DNA from: Chitinimonas sp036961565
GTDB taxonomy: Bacteria > Pseudomonadota > Gammaproteobacteria > Burkholderiales > Chitinimonadaceae
Direction of reading: 5' to 3'
DNA: 64,000 bases
Assembly (NCBI RefSeq): GCF_036961565.1
Contig: NZ_JBAMDD010000004.1
Coordinates: 282,008-346,007 of the forward strand
Positions 9,096 through 19,601 of this stretch are shown piece after piece. The translations under genes were made by a program, and so were the position numbers. The notes beneath the pieces were generated by a model that saw only the letters and a list, made by a program, of their open reading frames with translations, did not search any database and had not been told where the DNA came from. Each line of letters begins with the position of its first letter. Position 1 is the stretch's first letter.

Positions 9096-12000
9096 CTAGC
9101 ACTTCTTGGTTTTCTTGTTCTTGTCATCGCCTTGTTCCTCATCAGTTTGCGTCTGGTCGCCGCTCTGCTGCTCGTCTATCTTCTTCTGGGCATCGTCCTT
9201 GACGTCGCCCGCATTATTCACCGTGGTATTGACCGTATTGATAGCGTTGACGGTATCGTTCTGGGCACTATCGTCTGTCGTCGGCGCCGAACTGCCCGGT
9301 ACCAGACCACCCGATGCATCGCGTACCACGGCATAGCCTACGCCGCTGTTGAACTTGAGCTGATCGGCAGGCACATCCACGCCCATATCGATACGTCCAC
9401 CCGCATTGACTGTCAGCTGACCACCACGCACATTGATGAGGCCAGGGGTAACCGAGCTGACTGCGCCCGTCGTCGCATTCACTGCCACCGCACCGGTCGG
9501 GCCAGCATCCAGCAAGCTCAGCGCAATATTGCCTTGCGCCGTGTACCCTATGCTGCCGCCATTGGTAGAGGTGGTGGTACCTGCTGCCATCAGCACATTG
9601 CCGGTCTGGGAATTCACCGTCACTGCCCCGTTGCCGCCGAGTACGATATTGGCGTTCTGGGCCACGCTGCCGCCGGCATCCACCAGGCAACCGCCCGTGG
9701 TGCTCTGCAGGTTGCCGTTGATGGTGATGTCATCGTTACCCGTACCCGAACCCGATTTGAGGGTAATCCCCGAGCCAGCCGACACGCCACCAGCACCAAT
9801 GGTGAGTGGGCTATGGGTGATCAGATCCACCGAGGTGCCAGCCACAACCGGGCCGGTGGTGGTCAGGCCGCCGTTCGATTCGATACGCACGCTGCCCGAA
9901 CCTGCAGTAGCCCCCTGCACTTCCAGTGCAGTTGCATTCAGTACATCGATGGAGCTGCCTGCCTTGGCTTGCAGCACCTGCAGACTGGTTTTCAGCGGTC
10001 CTATCATGCCGCCAGCCGAGAAACTGGCAAGGCGGGCGCTGACGCTATTGCCACTGCCCGAGCCCACGATATTGCCCGATGCCGTGGCAGCCAGGTCACC
10101 CGTGGTCAACAGCCCAGCCAGGTCTATCACACCCAGGCTGGCCAGCTTGATACCCTTGCCGCCACCTGCCGTGCCTGCGGCAGTCAGGTTGCCGCCTGCC
10201 GTCAGTTCGATGGCGCCATCGGTGGTCGTCACTACCGCGTTCAGGGCGTCCTTCTCGTTGATGAACACGCCGCCAGCGCTGGTCACCTTCAGGTTGTTGG
10301 CTGCCACCCGCAGTGCCTCGGCACTGGTGCCTACGCCGCCGGATGCCACCGACAGTTCAATATCGCCACCTTTGACCTCGCCGCTCAGGCCACCAGCCAA
10401 GTTAAGCAGTACCGAACCAGAGCCCGCGTCGATAGAAGCCAGCAAGCCGGTTGCATCGGCCGTCTTGAGCTGGATATTGCCGCTATCGCTGCCCAGATTG
10501 GCACTCGCCAGGCTGCCCAGGCTATTGATGAAGACGCCGCCACTGCCGGACTTAGCCGTGAGGTTGCTGGTATTGACCGAGGCCGCAGCGCCCGAACTAC
10601 CGATGCCAGTAGCCGCAATCAGCGTCAGCGTCGGCGCCGTGATGCTGACACCGCTGGCGGTGGTAATGCTGCCGCCGCTGTCCAGCGTCAGTGCGCCGCT
10701 GGAACTCAGGTTACCGCCCAGATTGAAACTGCTGGCCGACTTGAGCGCCAGTTCCGCCGCCTCCAGGCTCACGCCTGCCGGTGTGTTCAGGCTGCCGCCG
10801 CTGGCCAGCGAGAGCTTGGCCAGCGAACCGCTCAGTGAACTGACAGTCAGGTCGCCGCTGGCGGTGGCCAGCGACAGGCTGCGATTGCTGCCCCCCACCG
10901 TTGCACCGACAGTGCTGGCACCGCCACTGGCAAAATCGATATCGCCATTGGTGGTGGTCAGTTGCGCCGTGGTGCCATCCGCCTCATTGGCAAAGATGCT
11001 ACCGCCGCTGAGCAGGGTCAGGTTGTTGGATGCCAGTTGCAGGCGCTGCCCGGCATTGCCTATCGATCCCACAGCCTGGACATGGACATCGCTGCCCGCC
11101 ACGCTGCCGGTCATATCGCCCGCCACGCTCAGGCGTACATTGCCCGAACCGGCGTTCACCCCTGCATTCAGTGGCGAAGTGCCCACGCTGTTGATATAGA
11201 TGCCCGCGCCGCTACCGCTGGTGGAGGCCAGCAGGTTGCTGGTGTTGACATTGGCGCTACCGCCTTCGGTGCCTATGCCGCCTACGGCACGCAAGGTCAG
11301 CGTCGGCGCCGAAATGGTGGCGCCCGCCGCCGTCGTGATCACGCCGCCGCTATCGAGCGAGAGCGCCGTATTGGCAGTCAGGTTGCCGCCCAGGTTGAAG
11401 CTGTCTACCGATTTCAGGCTCAAATCCGCCGCAGACAGATTGACACCAGCACTGGTGATCAGGCTGCCCGCCGATGCCAGCGTCAGCTTGTTGGCCACAT
11501 CGCTGAGGCCCGCTACCGTCAGGTTGCCGCTGGTGGTTGTCAGCGACACATTACGGCCGGCACCGCCGGTCGATGCCGTCACGCTGGCAGCCCCCCCGCT
11601 AGTAAAGCTGATATCGCCATTGTTGGTGGTCAATATGGCCGAATCCACGCCATCGGCCTCGGCAATATAGATGCCCGAGCCGCTACCAGTGGTAGTGGCC
11701 TTCAGCAGGCTGCTGGCATTCACCCGCACAGGCCCACCATCGGAGCCTATGCTGCCTGCAGCCATCAGCGTAATGCTGCCACCGCTGGCCCCGGCCAAGT
11801 TCAGGGCACCTGCGCTGTTGACCAGCACATCACCGGTGCCGGTCAGGCTGCTAAAGGACAAATCACCCGCACCCGTGATATTGATGCCGCCACCCGAGCT
11901 GGTCGCGCTGAGCGAAGCCGACCCCTGCGCGTTGTAGACAATATCGCCAGCCGCATTCAACGTTACCTGGCCCGCATTGGAGGCAGCATAGATACCGGCA

Positions 12001-15000
12001 CCAGCACCTGTTGTCGCCAAGGTCAGGTTGTTGGCCGTGATGCCCAAGGGCGCACTCGCCGACCCCAGGCTGCTGGCCGATGTCAGGGAGACCAGACCGC
12101 CGGAGATGGCGGACAAGCCGGTAATGCCACCGCCGCTATTCACAATGATATCGGTGGCCGTCAGGCCATTAAGGCTCACACCGGCACCTGCCTTGATATC
12201 AACCACACTGGCGCTGACCATCGCACCGGCGTTGAAGCTGCCGGTCAGATCCGTACCCAGGCGACCTGACAAGGAGATGCCTGTTGGCAGATTGACGTTA
12301 TTGCCGGTCAGCAGCAGGTTGTTGGTAAACAGACTGGCTGCCAAGCCGGTACTCAGGGTGAGATCGCCAGTGGGTTGGAAGGGCGACAGCGTCAGCGACG
12401 ACAGTGGCGAGGCCGATGTGCCCAGCGACTGGCCGCCAAAGACGATATTGTCCGCTGCTACCGTGGCACTGCCTATGCTCAGCGCAGGCGCCGAGCTCAT
12501 ATTGAAGGTGCCGGCCTTGACGTTCAGGTTGTTGACGAACACCGACGAGCCATTGAAAGCCACCGAGCCTGCAGACCCCGCTTCCAGCGTCAACCCGCTC
12601 AGGTTGTAGCTGTAGTTGCTCAGCGACACACTACCGCCGCTGGACTTGAGCGCAAGCTCATTGCCAGTGATGCTGGCACTGGCGTTGATGTTGTTCAAGG
12701 CCGAAACAAACAGATTGCCGATATTCAAGGACGAGGATTCGCCACCTGCGAACAGGCTCAGGTTGCCGGAGCCTTGCATATCCAAGGCCACGGTACTGAT
12801 GGTGTCCGATCCCGAGCCGATATAAACCGACATGCCGCCGCCGCTGGTCAGCTTCAGTGGTGCGCTCTTGGACCCTACGGCCCCCGTACCACCCATGCTC
12901 TGCAGATAGAGGTTGCTGGCGGACACCATGCCCGAGGCGCCAGCCTGCACCGCCGCGTTGCCGGACTTCAGGTTCACGCTCGTGGTACCTGCCACCAAGG
13001 CGTTGATATCGATCCCGCCGTCACCCTCCAGCGTCAGACCGCTGGCCGCAGTAACGTTGCTGTTGATCGTCAGCTTGCCATCACTGACCAGGTCGACAAA
13101 CCCGCCTCCATTCACCAAGCCATTGACCGTCAGCGGCCCTACGCTCTTGATGGTGATGTCGTTGGGGCCGGTAACAGCATTGCCGCCAAAGTTGGTCAAC
13201 GCCATCGCGGTATTGTTGTTCACATTCAACGAGCTGGCACCGCTGCAAGCGCTCTGGCATACCGCAGCACTTAACTCGGCAATCTCGTTGACCGAGCCAC
13301 TGCCATTGAGCAGGATGTTGCCGGTCCCCGAGGCATTCCCCGAGGTCACAATCAGGTGCTTGGCCCGGACATGCGAACCGTCCACCTGCGTAATGTCGCC
13401 AAACTTGGAGTTGAGCTTGACCGTGCCGCCCGCCCAACCTATGCCGACACTACCGACCTTCAAGCCCTGATTGATACCGGCAGTCTCGGTAATATCGAGT
13501 GTCAGGCCGTTATAGCTACCATCGTGGGCAGCATTGATCTCGGTCTGGGTGGTCTTGCCATCTAGGCCGCCTATGGTGACATTGCCCTTGGCAGCAATAA
13601 TGAAAAGGGCATCGGTATCCACCCGCGTGTTGACGCCGGAATTAAATCCTCCCGTGCCCACATGCAGATTCACCGTCGGCGCCATCACAGATGCCGTACC
13701 GGTCATGCTGGCAGCGCCGTTCAGCGACTTGAGTTCTACCGTGCTATCGCTATCTAGCGAGCCATCCAGCGTGATGTTGCGGCTTGCGTCAATTTTCAGC
13801 AGGCCCGCAGCGTCCACCAAGCCGCCCGAGCCCAGGTACACATCCCGCCCCATCAGGGTCACCGTGCCGCTGCTGGCAGTGATATTGGCGCCCGAGGCAA
13901 TCGAGATGTCATTGGTCGCCTGCAACAGTACCGAAGTCGAACTGCTGATGGTACCGAGATGGAAAATCCCGTTACCTGCAATCAGGTCTACCGGGCCACC
14001 ATTGGTCGTAATGGTGGCACCCGAACCCACCAGGATATCGTGATCGGCATCCAGCACCACACTGCCCAGATCGCTGAGTATGTTAACGCCGCTCAAAACC
14101 TCGATATCGTTGTTTGCTTGCAGGGTCAGGCCAAAGTCGCTCTCGACATCCTCGGCGACCGTGATGTTGTTGTTCGATTGCAGCGTAACCATCGCCGACG
14201 CACCCTGGATATTGATCAGGGAGGCGGAGATGTAGGAATGATCGGCGTGCTCGGCGTAGCTAAAGGTATTGTCCAGCAGGGTGCCGCCGCTGCCGCCATC
14301 CACGCACACCGTCGGCAGGCACACGGCTGGCGCAGAGCCTATCCACAGGTCTGTTGGGTCCAGCAGCAGCTGCCCCACCTTGCCATGGGTCGATGAAAGA
14401 TCCACCACCGAGCGCAGGTCGAGGTGGCCCTTGCTCGAAATCTCGGTAAAGCCGCCGTCACCACCCAACTGGCCACCACGGGCACTCAGGTTGCCTTGCA
14501 CACGGGTCGCCAGGTCAGACCAGACTATCAGCCGGCCGCCCATGCCATTACCGGTGGCGTTGGCACTCACCGTCGCCCCGTCGGCGATAGCAGTAACCTG
14601 CGCATTCTGTACGTCAGGGTTCTTGCCCTGGAAGTCACCGCCGATACGTATCTGGCCACCGCCATCACGCCCATCAGCCACCACGGTCGCGCCGTTGAAC
14701 ACGCCCACGCGCTTGCCCAGCAAGGTCGCCTGCCCGCCGACACCACCCGTGTTGGAGACATCCACCACACCACTGACCAGGGTGTCGCCCGCACTGGTCT
14801 GTGCCAGCACCTGGCCACCCTTGGCCTCGGTGCGGCTACCGGCAGCCAGGTTCAAGGCATCGGTGGCCTTGAAGACGATCTTGCCACCCTCGCCCACTTC
14901 GGCACGGTTGGCGCTGACCACGCCCTGCTGCATGATGGCCGCAGCAAAGATGCCGATACGGCCTTGCTCGGCAATCAGTTGCCCCACATTGACCACCTGG

Positions 15001-15641
15001 CCGGCAGGTGCATGCACCTTCACGCGCAGGCTGGTATCGACGCCATCGACCAACTCCACGCTGCGGCCCGCCGAGAGCAATATCTCGCCCTTGGGCGATA
15101 CGATGACACCGCTGTTTTCGACATTGGGTGCGATCAGATAGACAAAGCCGCCAGACGGCGTGGTGATATTGGCGGCATTGCTGATATTGCCTGTGGCCGC
15201 ACCTTCAAACTTAAGCTTGCCGGCCCTGAAATCGTCGTCGCTGATATTGAGCGTCGAGGCCACCAGACCCGCCGTATCAATCTGCGCCCCCTGGCCGAAC
15301 ACAATCCCGTTCGGGTTGATCAGGAACACCCGGCCATTCGATTGCAGCTGCCCCAGTATCTGCGAAGGATCCTGCCCAGTGATCCGGTTCAGCACTGCGC
15401 TATTGGCATTCTGCTGCACAAAGCGGGTCAGTTCGTCCTGATTGATGGAGAACGACTGCCAGTTGATCACCGTACCCGGTGTATTGGTCACGATCAGGCT
15501 GTTGCCTTGCTGATTGAACGTGGCACCACCCGACACCACCGTACCACCGGTGGGGTTGGCAGCGGCCAGCGGCGCATAGCAGGCCAGCGTGGCAACAAAC
15601 AGGGATTTCATGGCAAAACCGGGCTGCTGCGAGATACTCAT
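9096..15641 (-). CDS. TpsA: filamentous haemagglutinin-type exoprotein of a two-partner secretion system
   Basis: This 2181-residue surface or secreted protein has a signal peptide (MKSLFVATLACYAPLAAA at residues 11-28) followed by a TPS domain: GGATFNQQGNSLIV, FSINQDELTRFVQQN, VLNRITGQDPSQILGQL, and the diagnostic FLINPNGIVFGQGAQID. The remaining 1900 residues are a repetitive beta-helix, rich in Gly, Ser, Thr, Ala and Asn, with many copies of patterns like GGSITTASGVSITAPTLTL and NGDISFTSGGA. The end is a charged coil (DEEQGDDKNKKTKKC) whose last residue is Cys. A terminal Cys is reminiscent of HMW1-type adhesins that stay tethered to the transporter, but those use a Cys pair. The partner transporter gene lies 77 bp upstream. 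Confidence 0.92.
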   Translation of the reverse strand: MSISQQPGFAMKSLFVATLACYAPLAAANPTGGTVVSGGATFNQQGNSLIVTNTPGTVINWQSFSINQDELTRFVQQNANSAVLNRITGQDPSQILGQLQSNGRVFLINPNGIVFGQGAQIDTAGLVASTLNISDDDFRAGKLKFEGAATGNISNAANITTPSGGFVYLIAPNVENSGVIVSPKGEILLSAGRSVELVDGVDTSLRVKVHAPAGQVVNVGQLIAEQGRIGIFAAAIMQQGVVSANRAEVGEGGKIVFKATDALNLAAGSRTEAKGGQVLAQTSAGDTLVSGVVDVSNTGGVGGQATLLGKRVGVFNGATVVADGRDGGGQIRIGGDFQGKNPDVQNAQVTAIADGATVSANATGNGMGGRLIVWSDLATRVQGNLSARGGQLGGDGGFTEISSKGHLDLRSVVDLSSTHGKVGQLLLDPTDLWIGSAPAVCLPTVCVDGGSGGTLLDNTFSYAEHADHSYISASLINIQGASAMVTLQSNNNITVAEDVESDFGLTLQANNDIEVLSGVNILSDLGSVVLDADHDILVGSGATITTNGGPVDLIAGNGIFHLGTISSSTSVLLQATNDISIASGANITASSGTVTLMGRDVYLGSGGLVDAAGLLKIDASRNITLDGSLDSDSTVELKSLNGAASMTGTASVMAPTVNLHVGTGGFNSGVNTRVDTDALFIIAAKGNVTIGGLDGKTTQTEINAAHDGSYNGLTLDITETAGINQGLKVGSVGIGWAGGTVKLNSKFGDITQVDGSHVRAKHLIVTSGNASGTGNILLNGSGSVNEIAELSAAVCQSACSGASSLNVNNNTAMALTNFGGNAVTGPNDITIKSVGPLTVNGLVNGGGFVDLVSDGKLTINSNVTAASGLTLEGDGGIDINALVAGTTSVNLKSGNAAVQAGASGMVSASNLYLQSMGGTGAVGSKSAPLKLTSGGGMSVYIGSGSDTISTVALDMQGSGNLSLFAGGESSSLNIGNLFVSALNNINASASITGNELALKSSGGSVSLSNYSYNLSGLTLEAGSAGSVAFNGSSVFVNNLNVKAGTFNMSSAPALSIGSATVAADNIVFGGQSLGTSASPLSSLTLSPFQPTGDLTLSTGLAASLFTNNLLLTGNNVNLPTGISLSGRLGTDLTGSFNAGAMVSASVVDIKAGAGVSLNGLTATDIIVNSGGGITGLSAISGGLVSLTSASSLGSASAPLGITANNLTLATTGAGAGIYAASNAGQVTLNAAGDIVYNAQGSASLSATSSGGGINITGAGDLSFSSLTGTGDVLVNSAGALNLAGASGGSITLMAAGSIGSDGGPVRVNASSLLKATTTGSGSGIYIAEADGVDSAILTTNNGDISFTSGGAASVTASTGGAGRNVSLTTTSGNLTVAGLSDVANKLTLASAGSLITSAGVNLSAADLSLKSVDSFNLGGNLTANTALSLDSGGVITTAAGATISAPTLTLRAVGGIGTEGGSANVNTSNLLASTSGSGAGIYINSVGTSPLNAGVNAGSGNVRLSVAGDMTGSVAGSDVHVQAVGSIGNAGQRLQLASNNLTLLSGGSIFANEADGTTAQLTTTNGDIDFASGGASTVGATVGGSNRSLSLATASGDLTVSSLSGSLAKLSLASGGSLNTPAGVSLEAAELALKSASSFNLGGNLSSSGALTLDSGGSITTASGVSITAPTLTLIAATGIGSSGAAASVNTSNLTAKSGSGGVFINSLGSLASANLGSDSGNIQLKTADATGLLASIDAGSGSVLLNLAGGLSGEVKGGDIELSVASGGVGTSAEALRVAANNLKVTSAGGVFINEKDALNAVVTTTDGAIELTAGGNLTAAGTAGGGKGIKLASLGVIDLAGLLTTGDLAATASGNIVGSGSGNSVSARLASFSAGGMIGPLKTSLQVLQAKAGSSIDVLNATALEVQGATAGSGSVRIESNGGLTTTGPVVAGTSVDLITHSPLTIGAGGVSAGSGITLKSGSGTGNDDITINGNLQSTTGGCLVDAGGSVAQNANIVLGGNGAVTVNSQTGNVLMAAGTTTSTNGGSIGYTAQGNIALSLLDAGPTGAVAVNATTGAVSSVTPGLINVRGGQLTVNAGGRIDMGVDVPADQLKFNSGVGYAVVRDASGGLVPGSSAPTTDDSAQNDTVNAINTVNTTVNNAGDVKDDAQKKIDEQQSGDQTQTDEEQGDDKNKKTKKC

Positions 15642-15718
15642 GGTGACTCCTTCCGCTCGACGCGGAGGCGGTTTACCGCCGTATTTATCCAGTTACTGCG
15701 GCACGCAAACGTGCCGGC

Positions 15719-17299
15719 TCAATATGAAACAATCGCCGAGACATGGGCCTTGGTATCGCCCTTCTTTTTAGGCTGTCCATCCTGCTGCCCCTCCTTCAGG
15801 GTCTGCGCGATGTCCAGCTTGATTGATGCACGCTTCCCCCAGCCCAGCCGCAAGCCTATACCCGCCCCGGCCAGCTCGGTGCTGTCGACCTCGCCCAGCG
15901 CCACGTCATTCCGGGTAATCCGCCCCCAGTCCAGAAACACCAGGCCGCGCAAGGTCATGCTTTCCCAGCCCCAGCGCTTGGCAAAATCCGGCGTATAGGC
16001 CTCCAGGGTAAGGTTCACACCCTCATCATTGGCGAATTCCCGCTCGTCATAGCCACGCACGCTATTGGCGCCGCCCAGGCCAAACTGCTCGCCTGGCGCA
16101 AGCGCATCGGGCGTCAGCTGAGCATTCATGCCCACATGGGCCGTCCATTCGGCAGGCAGGCTGATATAGGCATTACCGCCTAGGCGCGCAATCGTGTATT
16201 CGGTGGTAGCCGTCAGCCGGCCCGACTTGGATAGCCCGGCACCGGTCTGGCCCAATTCATCACCACCTGGCAGGTTGCGCGACAGGCCGGCACTCCAGTC
16301 ATAGCTCGACTTGGCGTTTTGCCATTGCCCCTGATAGGCAAGGCTCACCGGTTGCACTGTGTAACGGTTGGAACCCACCGTGTTACCACCACCAAAGGTG
16401 GAGCGGGTATTGAAGCGGCGCCAATCCAGGCCCCACTGCAGCTTGTGCTGCAGCGCCCCTTCGGCTGGCAGGCCCTGGGTATAGCGGGCGCCGAACACGG
16501 TGCCCTTGCCGGTGACATTGAACAAGCCTGCCAAGGCCGCCGATTCCACATTGGAATAGCCGCCAAACAGGCTCAGGCTATCGCCCCAGCCATAGAACGG
16601 CACGCGATAGCCTATGCCGAATATCTTGACCTTGTCCGCCTCGCTGGGCGAGGTGGTGAATTGTGTGGTCAGGACATGATCCAGATCGAACAGATTGGAG
16701 TGCTGGTAACCGAGCGACAACCGCGCCTCGCCGGTCTCCTTGGAGCCGGTGTTGTCTGCCTGGGCAAACACCCGCCATGGCCACTCATCGACCACCTTGA
16801 CGCTGGCATCCACCGTTTGTGGGGTATCCCCCGCCTGCAGGGTTACGGTCAGGCGGCGGGCGGGGCTCTCGTTGGCAAGACGCAGGCTATCGGTCACCGA
16901 GCCGGTATTGGGTACGTCGCCCTCGCGCAGCGCTGGCAGTGCCCGGCGGATATTGCCCTCGCCATAGTATTGGTTGCCCTCAATGCGGACCTTGCCCAGC
17001 TTGGGCTCGACCACCTTGAACACAATGGTGCCCTGGTTCATTTCCTGTTCTGGCAGATAAACCTGCAAAGCGCCGTAACCGGCCTTGCGGTACAAGGTTT
17101 CCAAAGCCTCGAGTGCGCGTTGCACATCGGCAAAATCGCGCCCCTGCCCGGCAAAGGGCGCCAGAGTGGCCTGGATACGCGCATCCGGCAGCACGGTATT
17201 CCCCTCCACCTTGTACTGGTTGATCGAGAACCTGAGCGTTTCTTCTGCGGCGGCTACCGTAGTGCATGCCAGCAGTAAAGCGGCTAAGTGCGATTTCAT
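15719..17299 (-). CDS. TpsB: ShlB/FhaC/HecB-family outer-membrane transporter
   Basis: The 526-residue product has a signal peptide (MKSHLAALLLACTTVAAAEE), a POTRA-type periplasmic region (SINQYKVEGNTVLPDARIQATLAPF, then VVEPKLGKVRIEGNQYYGEGNIRRALP), and a 16-strand-type barrel with the VRGYDEREFANDEG motif (about residues 400-415) that matches the conserved VRG(Y/F) lid-lock tip. It ends in a typical outer-membrane C-terminus, HVSAIVSY. It would secrete the downstream TpsA in an unfolded state. The start at 17299 is preceded by GGGGT; the in-frame TTG at 17314 is less likely. The gene is first in the operon tpsB-tpsA-FecR. Confidence 0.92.
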   Translation of the reverse strand: MKSHLAALLLACTTVAAAEETLRFSINQYKVEGNTVLPDARIQATLAPFAGQGRDFADVQRALEALETLYRKAGYGALQVYLPEQEMNQGTIVFKVVEPKLGKVRIEGNQYYGEGNIRRALPALREGDVPNTGSVTDSLRLANESPARRLTVTLQAGDTPQTVDASVKVVDEWPWRVFAQADNTGSKETGEARLSLGYQHSNLFDLDHVLTTQFTTSPSEADKVKIFGIGYRVPFYGWGDSLSLFGGYSNVESAALAGLFNVTGKGTVFGARYTQGLPAEGALQHKLQWGLDWRRFNTRSTFGGGNTVGSNRYTVQPVSLAYQGQWQNAKSSYDWSAGLSRNLPGGDELGQTGAGLSKSGRLTATTEYTIARLGGNAYISLPAEWTAHVGMNAQLTPDALAPGEQFGLGGANSVRGYDEREFANDEGVNLTLEAYTPDFAKRWGWESMTLRGLVFLDWGRITRNDVALGEVDSTELAGAGIGLRLGWGKRASIKLDIAQTLKEGQQDGQPKKKGDTKAHVSAIVSY

Positions 17300-17691
17300 T
17301 CTGACCCCGGGCAAGATTGATGCGGTCTTACTTTAGACGGCATGAACCGCAAGCGCCAGCGCGATTCAGCACTGGCAGCCTACCCGGCAGATAGCTGCAA
17401 CACTATCGCGGCCGGTAATCGGTTCACGAGTAATTATTACGGCAAGTATGCTGGCATTACTGCACAGTTGCTGGATTGCGCCCTCGCCACCTGTTATCCC
17501 CCTCATGCCAACAGGAAGCCTGCAACGGTACTACCGTCACCCTGCCACTACCTCATCATAGGAGGCGCTGAGAAAATCACAGCCTATCAAATACCGGCCA
17601 CCTATCGGCTTGAGGGGTATCAGGCGCCATCGCTCGGATTACCGCCGTGACAACAGGCATCCAAGCGATACCCAATAGCAAGCCTGGCCTA
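17300..17691. other. Gene-free 392 bp upstream of tpsB
   Basis: The stretch separates tpsB from the convergently placed end of the next gene and must hold the tpsB promoter on the minus strand. A plus-strand open frame of 102 codons (17342-17650) has no ribosome site and no recognisable product. I see no RNA gene or strong hairpin here. Confidence 0.5.
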
Positions 17692-18789
17692 CTAGAAACC
17701 GCCCACCATGGACATGGACTGCAGCAATTGCATGCCTTGCTCCGAGACATAGTGGCGGAAATTGAACTGCTTGAGCTGCCTGAGCACCGTACTCGGATCA
17801 AACTTGCCCGACGATATCTGGTCGCGGATACGTTTAAAGCGCCCGCATTCCAGCAGCAAAGCCTGCCGCCGCTTGATCACCAGCTGTGCGTGGTGCTTCT
17901 CGATGATGACCGATAGCTGCAGCCAGATCAGCAAACCACCCGCCGCCCACCACCACTCCGCAAACAGGGCAATGATGCAAAGCAGCACCAGCAGCAGATA
18001 CCACACCAGATCCGCATGGGGAAAATCCGGCGCCCAGTTCCCCAGCTTGGGCCAATTGAGCTTGAGCTGGCTGATGATGCGCTCGCGGTCGTTGGCATCA
18101 CGCTTGAGCCGTGCCCAGATGGCATCGAACTCCAGCGCGATATACCACTTGTCAAACAGCTTGGACTGCAACCAGCCCGCCGCGCGGTAGTTCTCAATCT
18201 TGCTATTCAGCAATTGCCGATACGCGTCACTGGCCAGCGGCGGCAGCAGCTCCCACTCCGGGTGGGCCAGCTGGCGGCGCACGATCAACGGAAAACCCAA
18301 CACCTCCGTCAACTGCGCCCGCCGTACGCCGATTGCATTCCGATCGAGCCTATCATCCATCTTGTCGAGATTGGCATACTCCTCGACCAAGGCATCCAGC
18401 TTCTCCAGCGGCGGCGACACCAGCGGATTCTTGACCAACGCCCGACGTTGATTCTCCACTTCCTCCAGAATACCCGGCACCAGGTACTGCGCCTCAATCG
18501 GCCAAGGCATGCGCAGGCAGTTCTCTACCTTGAAGAACACCTCTTCATAGTGAGACGCAAACGCCCGCTTGTACTCCTCTTGCGCCTGCGCATCCTTATC
18601 GCGCTCGCCGGTATTCAGCGGGGGTGATGGTGGCCGTCGCTGCAAGTCCAGCCGCAGGTTGTTCACCATCTGGGCAAACTCCGGCGCCACGCCCACCCGG
18701 GCAAACATGGGCGCCAGTTCCTTATAGCGCTGGCGTAGTTCTTCCAGCTCTTTCCAGATATCCCACTGCGGTTTCTTGTTCTCGGCCAT
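17692..18789 (-). CDS. Hypothetical membrane protein with two central-to-C-terminal helices
   Basis: The 365-residue product begins MAENKKPQWDIWKELEELRQRYKEL, a charged probable coiled coil. The only membrane segments are around residues 268-300 (LVWYLLLVLLCIIALFAEWWW then GGLLIWLQLSVII), after which about 65 charged residues follow. I recognise no catalytic motif and no family. A large soluble part rich in Arg, Glu and Trp precedes the hairpin, suggesting a cytoplasmic domain tethered to the inner membrane. It is 31 bp upstream of the nitroreductase gene on the same strand and could share its transcript. Confidence 0.65.
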   Translation of the reverse strand: MAENKKPQWDIWKELEELRQRYKELAPMFARVGVAPEFAQMVNNLRLDLQRRPPSPPLNTGERDKDAQAQEEYKRAFASHYEEVFFKVENCLRMPWPIEAQYLVPGILEEVENQRRALVKNPLVSPPLEKLDALVEEYANLDKMDDRLDRNAIGVRRAQLTEVLGFPLIVRRQLAHPEWELLPPLASDAYRQLLNSKIENYRAAGWLQSKLFDKWYIALEFDAIWARLKRDANDRERIISQLKLNWPKLGNWAPDFPHADLVWYLLLVLLCIIALFAEWWWAAGGLLIWLQLSVIIEKHHAQLVIKRRQALLLECGRFKRIRDQISSGKFDPSTVLRQLKQFNFRHYVSEQGMQLLQSMSMVGGF

Positions 18790-18820
18790 CTCGACGCGGC
18801 ATCCCTAGGCTGGCAGGCGG

Positions 18821-19411
18821 TTATGCAATGCGGCAGGCTTCCTCAAAGGCCAAGCGTGGGTTGCGCGGAAACAGGCCTTCCGGTACGCCATAACCCAGGT
18901 TGATCAGGAAATTGGACTTTACCGTAGTGCCCGCAAAGAACGCCTCATCCACCTTGGCATTGTCAAAGCCAGACATCGGGCCGCAATCCAAGCCCAAGGC
19001 CCGCGCCGCCATCATCAAATAAGCACCCTGCAAGGTACCGTTGCGGAAGGCCGTGGTCTGGATGACCGCATCATTGCCAGCAAACCAGCTACGGGCATCG
19101 GTATGCGGAAACAGCTTGGGCAATTGCTCGTAGAAGGCCAGATCGTGCCCCACAATCACACAGACAGGCGCCTTCAGCGTTTTTTCCAGATTTCCTTCAG
19201 ACAAAGCAGGCCGCAGCTTCTGTTTGGCCTCGGCAGACTTCACAAAGACAAAGCGGGCCGGCGATGCATTGGCGCTGGTCGGCCCCCATTTGAGCAAGTC
19301 ATACAGCGCAGCTAGCGTCGCATCGTCAACTTCGCGCTCGGCAAAAGCATTGTAGGTACGCGCTTCTCGGAACAGTTGGTCGAGAGCTTGAGGGGCGAGC
19401 GTGGCTTTCAT
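18821..19411 (-). CDS. Nitroreductase family protein, RutE/HadB-like
   Basis: The 196-residue length and sequence layout match the RutE-like group of FMN-dependent nitroreductases. Visible family segments are the N-terminal ARTYNAFAEREVDD, the FMN-contact LKWGPTSANASPARFVFV, GTLQGAYLMMAARALGLDCGPMSGFD, and FLINLGYG. RutE reduces malonic semialdehyde in the pyrimidine Rut pathway, but no other rut gene is present, so the substrate here is open. The upstream frame to 19504 lacks family similarity; the Met at 19411 gives the exact RutE length. Confidence 0.85.
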   Translation of the reverse strand: MKATLAPQALDQLFREARTYNAFAEREVDDATLAALYDLLKWGPTSANASPARFVFVKSAEAKQKLRPALSEGNLEKTLKAPVCVIVGHDLAFYEQLPKLFPHTDARSWFAGNDAVIQTTAFRNGTLQGAYLMMAARALGLDCGPMSGFDNAKVDEAFFAGTTVKSNFLINLGYGVPEGLFPRNPRLAFEEACRIA

Positions 19412-19503
19412 GTAGGGCAATTCAAAAGTGATACAGACCGGGCCTAGCATAGCCGTCCGACAGGGGGAATGCCAGTTCCAGCCCCAGCCCGGCACAAAAA
19501 ACA

Positions 19504-19528
19504 AACGCCCTGGCTAAGCCAGGGCGTT
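19504..19528. terminator. Terminator after the BAX-inhibitor-like gene
   Basis: An 11-bp perfect stem (AACGCCCTGGC and its complement) with a TAA loop is followed on the minus strand by a T-rich run ending in six T residues. It therefore terminates transcription of the gene at 19602-20291. Confidence 0.8.
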
Positions 19529-19601
19529 CTTGTTTGCACTGCTACGCATCAGCGATGCGGACAAGCCAAGCCCCGTCTCAGCAGGGCCTTGCCAGCACGA
19601 C

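Noticed and set aside
9057..10838. Long open frames antisense to tpsA (593 codons and others)
   Set aside because: Composition is the mirror of a repetitive GC-rich gene; Ala/Arg/His-rich products without domains.
17342..17650. 102-codon plus-strand open frame
   Set aside because: No ribosome site and no recognisable protein pattern; it lies in the tpsB promoter region.
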